A DNA stretch of 64,000 nt, from assembly GCA_965214435.1 (NCBI GenBank), contig OZ243960.1, positions 2,790,001-2,854,000 on the forward strand, given 5' to 3'. Positions 59,700 to 64,000 of this stretch are shown piece after piece (positions within the stretch are counted from its first letter, which is position 1; each line of letters starts with the position of its first letter). A model generated the notes under the pieces. It did no database searches, was not told the DNA's origin, and was given only the letters and a program-made list of their open reading frames with translations. The stretch comes from Rubrobacter_A sp965214435. GTDB taxonomy: Bacteria > Actinomycetota > Rubrobacteria > Rubrobacterales > Rubrobacteraceae. Made by a program: the position numbers and the translations under genes.

Positions 59700-60722
59700 T
59701 CAGAATTTTGTGTTCAGAAAGGTCGTTAGGGCTTCGGCTGCCGAGCGGACCGTGGTGATCGCGGTGTCATAGTCCATCCGCTTCGGTCCTATAAGGCTGA
59801 CCACACCGTAGGGCCGCTCGCGGTGGTTGTAGGCCGCGGCCACGAGGCTCGTACCGGCAAGGTTGTAGAAACCGCTCTCCATACCGATAGATACCACGAC
59901 GCCGGAACTTGAAACCGACCGCTCCAGGGCGCCGCTCATAAGGGCGAGCAACCAGCGCCGGCGCTCGAAGATCTCGATCACGGCGGCGAGGCTTCCGGGG
60001 TCCAGGTCATCGAGCCGGGCCAGAAGCGCCGATGTACCCTGCACGAACACCCCGCGCTCGGTCGCCTGGCCGAGGACTTCCACAGCCTCTAAAACGACCC
60101 CGACGACCATCGGGTTGTAGTCGGATAGCGCTTTGCGGACGCTCGACGAAAGCTTCGGGTCCGGGCCGATGGGCCGGCGACCCCCGATCCAGGCGTTTAA
60201 AGAGTGCAACATCTCGCGCAACTCGTCTTCCCCGACGTCCACCGGTAGCACGACCCTCGCGCTGGATGAGACACCGCTCTCCATCGACACGACGAGCAGG
60301 AACTCCCCCTCCCGCAGCGGCAGGTAGTCAACCCGGGAGATCGAGTCTCCAAAAGCCCCCGGCCCGGCGACGACCGCGAGCAGCCGCGAAACCTCGGACA
60401 TCCCCTCGGAGACACCCTGCAAGAGCGCGTCCACGTTACCGTAACCCTCAAACGTCTCGAAAGGCTCCACTTCCGTGGACTCCGAGGCGACCAGGGCGTT
60501 TACGTAATACCGGTAGCCGGCGTCGGTCGGCACCCGCCCGGCCGAGGTGTGAGGGTGAGTTAGAAGACCGAGCGATTCCAGAACAGCTAGCTCGGCGCGG
60601 ATGGTCGAACTGCTGGCATCTACCACCTCGGCCAAGACGTGGCTGCCGACGGGTACGCCCGTCGAGATGTAAGCCTCCAGGGTCTTTACTAGTATTTCGT
60701 TCTGCCGGTCAGAAAGAGCCAT
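59700..60722 (-). CDS. hrcA: Heat-inducible transcription repressor HrcA
   Basis: 340 residues from ATG 60722. Winged helix LSDRQNEILVKTLEAYISTG, GSHVLAEVVDASSSTIRAEL, HPHTSAGRVPTDAGYRYYV, a central GAF-like region, and the end FYNLAGTSLVAAAYN plus GVVSLIGPKRMDYDTAI. Represses chaperone genes through CIRCE elements. No CIRCE repeat is visible before this operon, so it may not regulate itself. Confidence 0.94.
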   Translation of the reverse strand: MALSDRQNEILVKTLEAYISTGVPVGSHVLAEVVDASSSTIRAELAVLESLGLLTHPHTSAGRVPTDAGYRYYVNALVASESTEVEPFETFEGYGNVDALLQGVSEGMSEVSRLLAVVAGPGAFGDSISRVDYLPLREGEFLLVVSMESGVSSSARVVLPVDVGEDELREMLHSLNAWIGGRRPIGPDPKLSSSVRKALSDYNPMVVGVVLEAVEVLGQATERGVFVQGTSALLARLDDLDPGSLAAVIEIFERRRWLLALMSGALERSVSSSGVVVSIGMESGFYNLAGTSLVAAAYNHRERPYGVVSLIGPKRMDYDTAITTVRSAAEALTTFLNTKF

Positions 60723-60730
60723 AGAGGAAA

Positions 60731-60736
60731 ATTCTA
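60731..60736 (-). promoter_or_regulatory. -10 box of hrcA-dnaJ
   Basis: TAGAAT on the minus strand, eight bases before ATG 60722. There is no Shine-Dalgarno sequence, consistent with a leaderless transcript. Confidence 0.45.
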
Positions 60737-60780
60737 ACACGCGAGCCCCGTTCTCCAGAGGGCCGCAGACGCTCCGAGGC

Positions 60781-62559
60781 TTAGACTCGGAGGGCGGCGA
60801 GAAAAGCTTCCTGCGGAATCTCGACCCGCCCGACCTGCTTCATCCGGCGCTTACCGGCCTTCTGTTGCTCCAGAAGCTTGCGCTTGCGGCTTATGTCGCC
60901 GCCGTAGCACTTGGCCGTCACGTCTTTGCGGTAGGCCCGGACGGTCTCCCGGGCGATAACCCGCTTGCCGACCGTCGCCTGCACCGGCACCTCGAACTGC
61001 TGGCGCGGTATCAGTTCTCGCAACTTCTCCGTGAGCGCCCGGCCCCTGTAGTAAGCCTTGTCGCGGTGCACGATCATCGACAGCGCATCCACGGTATCCC
61101 CGGATACCAGGACCTCGACCTTTACCAGGTCCGACGGCTCATACCCTCTGGACTCGTAGTCAAAGGACGCATATCCCTTTGTGCGGCTCTTTAGCGCGTC
61201 GAAGAAGTCCGTGATGATCTCCGCGAGCGGCAGGTCGTACGTGAGCTGGACGCGGAGCGTCGAGATGTATTCCATCCCGATAGATACTCCACGCCGCTCG
61301 TGGCAGAGGCCCATCACCGCCCCGACATACTCCTTCGGGGCGATGATCGTGGCCCGCACCACCGGCTCCCGGATTTCCTCGAAACTCTCCGGCAGATCAC
61401 TCGGGTTCGTGATCTCCCACACCTCACCGTCTACCACAACTTCATACTTTGCGCTGGGTGAGGAGGCTATGAGGTCGAGGCTAAACTCACGCTCCAGTCT
61501 TTCCTGGATGATCTCCATATGTAGGAGACCCAGGAAGCCGCACCGGAACCCGAAGCCCATCTGGGAGTTTTCCGGCTCGAAAAACAGCGAGGCGTCGTTT
61601 AGCTGCAGCCGGGCCAGCGCGTCCCGGAGGCGCTCGAAGTCGTCGCCCTCCGTCGGGTAGAGGCCGCTAAAAACGGTCGGGAGAGCTTTGGCGTAGCCGG
61701 GTAGTGGTTTAGTGGCGGGGTTGGTGACACGGGTAACGGTGTCGCCGACCCGCAGGGCTTCTATGTCCTTGAGCCCGGCGACGATGTAGCCGACGTCTCC
61801 GGCGCCGAGGTCGGGAAGGGCGGTAGGTTTCGGCGAGTAACAGCCGACTTCCAGAAGCTCGAACTGCTCCTCGCTACCCATCGCCTGTACCTTGTCGCCT
61901 TTTTTAAGCCCGCCGTCAAAGAGCCGGACCAGTGAGATCACGCCGCGGTACGCGTCGTAGAATGAGTCAAAGACCAGCCCGCGGGTCTCCTCGTATTCCT
62001 TTTCGGGGCTCGGAATACGGTCGACTATGGCGTCGAGTACCTTACCCACGCCCTCGCCGGTCTTGGCGGATATTTTGATTATCTCGTCCTCGTCTACGCC
62101 GAGGAGTTCGACCAGTTCTTCGGAGACGGCGGCCACGTCGGCTATCGGGAGGTCTATCTTGTTCAGGACCGGGATGATCTCCAGGTCGTGCTCCATCGCG
62201 AGGTAGAGGTTCGCCAGCGTCTGGGCCTGGATGCCCTGGCTCGCGTCTACTATTAGAAGCGCCCCCTCGCAGGCCGCTATCGCGCGCGAGACCTCGTAGC
62301 CGAAGTCCACGTGACCCGGGGTGTCGATCAGGTTCAGAACCCACTCACCGTCCGGGCGGTTATACAGGACGCGGACGGCCTGGGCTTTTATGGTAATGCC
62401 CCGCTCCCGCTCCAGTTCCATGGTATCGAGCACCTGGTCCATACGCTCCCGCTCGGGCACCGCCTCGGTTACGTCGAGCAGCCGATCTGCCAGGGTACTC
62501 TTGCCGTGATCTATGTGCGCTATTATGCAAAAGTTACGTGTACGTTCGATGTTATTCAC
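60781..62559 (-). CDS. lepA: Elongation factor 4 (LepA)
   Basis: 592 residues, standard length. GTPase motifs AHIDHGKSTLADRL, DTPGHVDFGYEV and NKIDLP, domain II, and the LepA-specific C-terminal domain with GGDISRKRKLLEQQKAGKRR-type end (key residues GGDISRKRKLLEKQKxGK). Back-translocating/assembly GTPase on the ribosome. GTG start at 62559, without a ribosome site. Confidence 0.96.
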   Translation of the reverse strand: MNNIERTRNFCIIAHIDHGKSTLADRLLDVTEAVPERERMDQVLDTMELERERGITIKAQAVRVLYNRPDGEWVLNLIDTPGHVDFGYEVSRAIAACEGALLIVDASQGIQAQTLANLYLAMEHDLEIIPVLNKIDLPIADVAAVSEELVELLGVDEDEIIKISAKTGEGVGKVLDAIVDRIPSPEKEYEETRGLVFDSFYDAYRGVISLVRLFDGGLKKGDKVQAMGSEEQFELLEVGCYSPKPTALPDLGAGDVGYIVAGLKDIEALRVGDTVTRVTNPATKPLPGYAKALPTVFSGLYPTEGDDFERLRDALARLQLNDASLFFEPENSQMGFGFRCGFLGLLHMEIIQERLEREFSLDLIASSPSAKYEVVVDGEVWEITNPSDLPESFEEIREPVVRATIIAPKEYVGAVMGLCHERRGVSIGMEYISTLRVQLTYDLPLAEIITDFFDALKSRTKGYASFDYESRGYEPSDLVKVEVLVSGDTVDALSMIVHRDKAYYRGRALTEKLRELIPRQQFEVPVQATVGKRVIARETVRAYRKDVTAKCYGGDISRKRKLLEQQKAGKRRMKQVGRVEIPQEAFLAALRV

Positions 62560-62565
62560 CGGAAG

Positions 62566-62571
62566 AGTCTA
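62566..62571 (-). promoter_or_regulatory. -10 box of lepA
   Basis: TAGACT on the minus strand, six bases before GTG 62559; leaderless-type spacing. Confidence 0.35.
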
Positions 62572-62577
62572 ACATAA

Positions 62578-62606
62578 TTGCCCCTCTACCCCGCATGTGT
62601 TACATT
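62578..62606 (+). promoter_or_regulatory. Promoter of rpsT
   Basis: TTGCCC (62578-62583), 17-nt spacer, TACATT (62601-62606), then about 30 bases of leader with GAGGAG before the GTG. Divergent from the lepA start. Confidence 0.5.
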
Positions 62607-62648
62607 CTCCCGGTTAGACACTTATTGACCGTGTGAGGAGAAACCAGC

Positions 62649-62912
62649 GTGCCAGCACCATCCAAGAGAGACCGCCAGAACCTGCGGCGCAAGACCCTGA
62701 ACCGGGGCAACCGCACCCGCCTGCGGAACCTCTCCAAGGACTTCTACAAAGCCATCGACCGTGGCGACCTGGAACGGGCCGAGGAGCTTCGGAACCAGTC
62801 TCAGAAAGAGATGGCTAAAGCCGCTACAAAAGGCATTATCCACAGCAACAAGGCCGACCGCAGCGTCAGCCGCTTCGACAAGGCCCTCGTGGGCGCGCGG
62901 AGCGAAGCTTAG
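62649..62912 (+). CDS. rpsT: 30S ribosomal protein S20
   Basis: 87 residues, the expected size, rich in Lys/Arg/Ala. S20 features: SKRDRQNLRRKTLNRGNRTR, LRNLSKDFYKAIDRGDLERA, AATKGIIHSNKADRSVSRFD. GTG start with GAGGAG upstream. Monocistronic on the plus strand, opposite the rest of this region, between lepA and holA as in many bacteria. Confidence 0.96.
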   Translation: MPAPSKRDRQNLRRKTLNRGNRTRLRNLSKDFYKAIDRGDLERAEELRNQSQKEMAKAATKGIIHSNKADRSVSRFDKALVGARSEA

Positions 62913-62963
62913 CTTCCAGCGGTAGGTCCAAGGTTTACAGCGGCGCTCTAAGTCGATAAAGGA

Positions 62964-63881
62964 TTAACCAGAGAGCCGTACGACGGCGAGTTCGGTCTGG
63001 AGTTCATCCGCGAGTTCGCTGCCGCCTTTCAAGCCCCGTTCCAGATTCAGAACGGTAGCTAAAGCTCCTTCGAGGTCTTTTTCGGAGAGTTTGCTGCTCC
63101 CGTCGCTCAGTTTACGGGCGACAAATGGGGGGACCTTCAGTGTGCTCGCTACCTCGCGTTGCGGAACGCCGCGGTTGTAGAGGGCACGAGCACGGGCAAG
63201 AAGCTGAAACTGGCGCCGGATCATGTACGCCAGCCGCACCGGGGGTTCTCCGGTACCGATGAGGTCCCCGAGGAGCTTTAGAGCGCGGGTTCTATCCCCG
63301 GCGGCTAGAGAGTCGACGAAAGCAAAGATGTTCGACTGCACGTCCGGCGGACACAGGGCGTCAACGTCTTCCAGGGTCGCCCGGCCCTCGGCGTAGAGCG
63401 TGAGCTTCTCGACCTCGCGGGAGAGCCGGGCCTTATCGCCCGAGCACCGGAGGCTTAGTTCCGCGGCGACCTCCTCCGGCACCTCCAGGCCCTGTTTCTT
63501 TGCGTAACCCGAGATCCAGCGTTCCAGCGCCTTGCCGGTCGGCTGCTGGAAGTCGTGAACCTCACCGGCCTTTTTCGCCGCGGACAGAAGCTTCTCCCGG
63601 GACCCGAGCTTTTTCCCGAGCAGTATCAGGTCCGCTTCGGGCGAAGGGTCTTCGAGGTAACCCACGATCTTCGCTTTCTGGGCGGCGTTCCAGGCGTCGA
63701 GGTTGCGTACCACCACAAGAGCGCCGTCGCCGAACAACGAGTAGGAGTTGCAGGCGGAGATCACCGATTCGGGGCTCGACTCCGTGGCATCGTAAACGTC
63801 GGGCGACCTTCCCCGGCGCAGTTTTTCGACGCCGCGGCTCTTGCGTTCCTCATCGTCTCCCAAGAGCAGGTAGAAAGCCAC
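62964..63881 (-). CDS. holA: DNA polymerase III subunit delta
   Basis: 305 residues. YLLLGDDEERKSRGVEKLR at the start, LVVVRNLDAWNAAQKAKIV, FQQPTGKALERWISGYAKKQG, LSLRCSGDKARLSREVEKL, DVQSNIFAFVDSLAAGDRTRAL and the late RRQFQLLARARAL. AAA-like clamp-loader fold without nucleotide motifs. Opens the beta clamp within the clamp loader. GTG start six bases after a TAGAAT box. Confidence 0.92.
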   Translation of the reverse strand: MAFYLLLGDDEERKSRGVEKLRRGRSPDVYDATESSPESVISACNSYSLFGDGALVVVRNLDAWNAAQKAKIVGYLEDPSPEADLILLGKKLGSREKLLSAAKKAGEVHDFQQPTGKALERWISGYAKKQGLEVPEEVAAELSLRCSGDKARLSREVEKLTLYAEGRATLEDVDALCPPDVQSNIFAFVDSLAAGDRTRALKLLGDLIGTGEPPVRLAYMIRRQFQLLARARALYNRGVPQREVASTLKVPPFVARKLSDGSSKLSEKDLEGALATVLNLERGLKGGSELADELQTELAVVRLSG

Positions 63882-63887
63882 AGCTAC

Positions 63888-63893
63888 ATTCTA
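63888..63893 (-). promoter_or_regulatory. -10 box of holA
   Basis: TAGAAT, six bases before GTG 63881. Its first three bases are the stop codon of the upstream gene. Confidence 0.4.
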
Positions 63894-64000
63894 ACCGCCC
63901 AGAGCATGAGACAAGGTTAGCCAGAGCGCCGTCCAGAGCAGTAGCAGACCGGAGATCCGCGGCCAGCGCTCCTCGGGGAGCGTTGTGCAGGCGATAACGG
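63891..64000 (-). CDS. C-terminal end of a membrane protein (possibly ComEC-like)
   Basis: The last 35 codons of a gene entering from the right edge: a charged PEERWPR turn, one hydrophobic helix (SGLLLLWTALWLTLSHAL) and a TAG at 63891-63893. In many bacteria comEC precedes holA, which suggests that identity, but too little is visible to confirm it. Confidence 0.35.
   Translation of the reverse strand, partial: VIACTTLPEERWPRISGLLLLWTALWLTLSHALGG

Noticed and set aside
58762..59772. 336-codon open frame on the plus strand
   Set aside because: Antisense to dnaJ; composition is that of a shadow frame.
60737..60780. CIRCE element upstream of hrcA
   Set aside because: Only a vague GCGTGTTAG half-match; the paired TTAGCACTC half is absent.

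Overview
The window is a chromosomal segment of a high-GC Gram-positive bacterium. The dcw cluster with sepF and divIVA, F420-type and mycothiol-era style oxidoreductases, GTG/TTG-rich starts, actinobacterial -10 boxes and a selenocysteine-type selD together suggest Actinomycetota, and the protein style is most like Rubrobacter. The genus is an inference from recall, not from a search.

Layout. 0-3.7 kb holds single metabolic and membrane genes: the 5' end of a DUF554 protein, an SDR oxidoreductase, a DUF4015 exported glycosidase-like protein, a Yip1 membrane protein and a ferritin-like protein with its own promoter and terminator. 3.9-7.5 kb is a glycerol/dihydroxyacetone operon (glpK-dhaK-dhaL-dhaM). 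7.7-11.2 kb is a LysR-type regulator followed by a phosphonate/phosphite-type ABC importer (binding protein, ATPase, permease). 11.2-24.5 kb is an accessory stretch with visible decay: a frameshifted MFS exporter, a selenocysteine-containing selD read through an in-frame TGA, a methyltransferase, a YtrA-type GntR regulator with an ABC-2 exporter, an AEC carrier with a relic duplicate of its 5' end, a DUF5519 gene behind a well-formed promoter, a ruined MarR gene, FMN reductase, rhodanese, F420-type oxidoreductase and VOC genes, a ruined ABC exporter, an mhqO/mhqD-like pair and a cyclase-family hydrolase. 24.9-26.5 kb is a three-domain thioredoxin-reductase-like flavoprotein.

26.6-46.2 kb, all on the minus strand, is the division and cell wall cluster, transcribed mraZ-rsmH-ftsL-ftsI-murF-mraY-murD-ftsW-murG-murC-ftsQ-ftsA-ftsZ-pgeF-yggS-sepF-proC-yggT-divIVA-yggU-rluD. 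murE and murB are absent from it. Two tRNA genes (CAT and Asn) lie upstream. 46.8-62.6 kb, also minus strand, is a housekeeping run transcribed lepA-hrcA-dnaJ-rsmE-hit-yqeY-phoH-pgpH-ybeY-dgk/PAP2-cdd-era-deoC-recO-dgt-dnaG. rpsT (plus strand), holA and the 3' end of a membrane protein close the window.

Two cross-cutting signals deserve attention. First, selD is a selenoprotein gene: TGA at codon 18 sits exactly at the catalytic position and is followed by a SECIS-like hairpin. Second, translation starts look unusual. Several genes have a TAnnnT box only 6-10 nt before the start codon, as expected for leaderless mRNAs. Several others (mraZ, divIVA, phoH, perhaps rsmE and rluD) keep their conserved N-termini in frame but have no ATG/GTG/TTG there, only near-cognate codons such as CTG, ATT or ACG.
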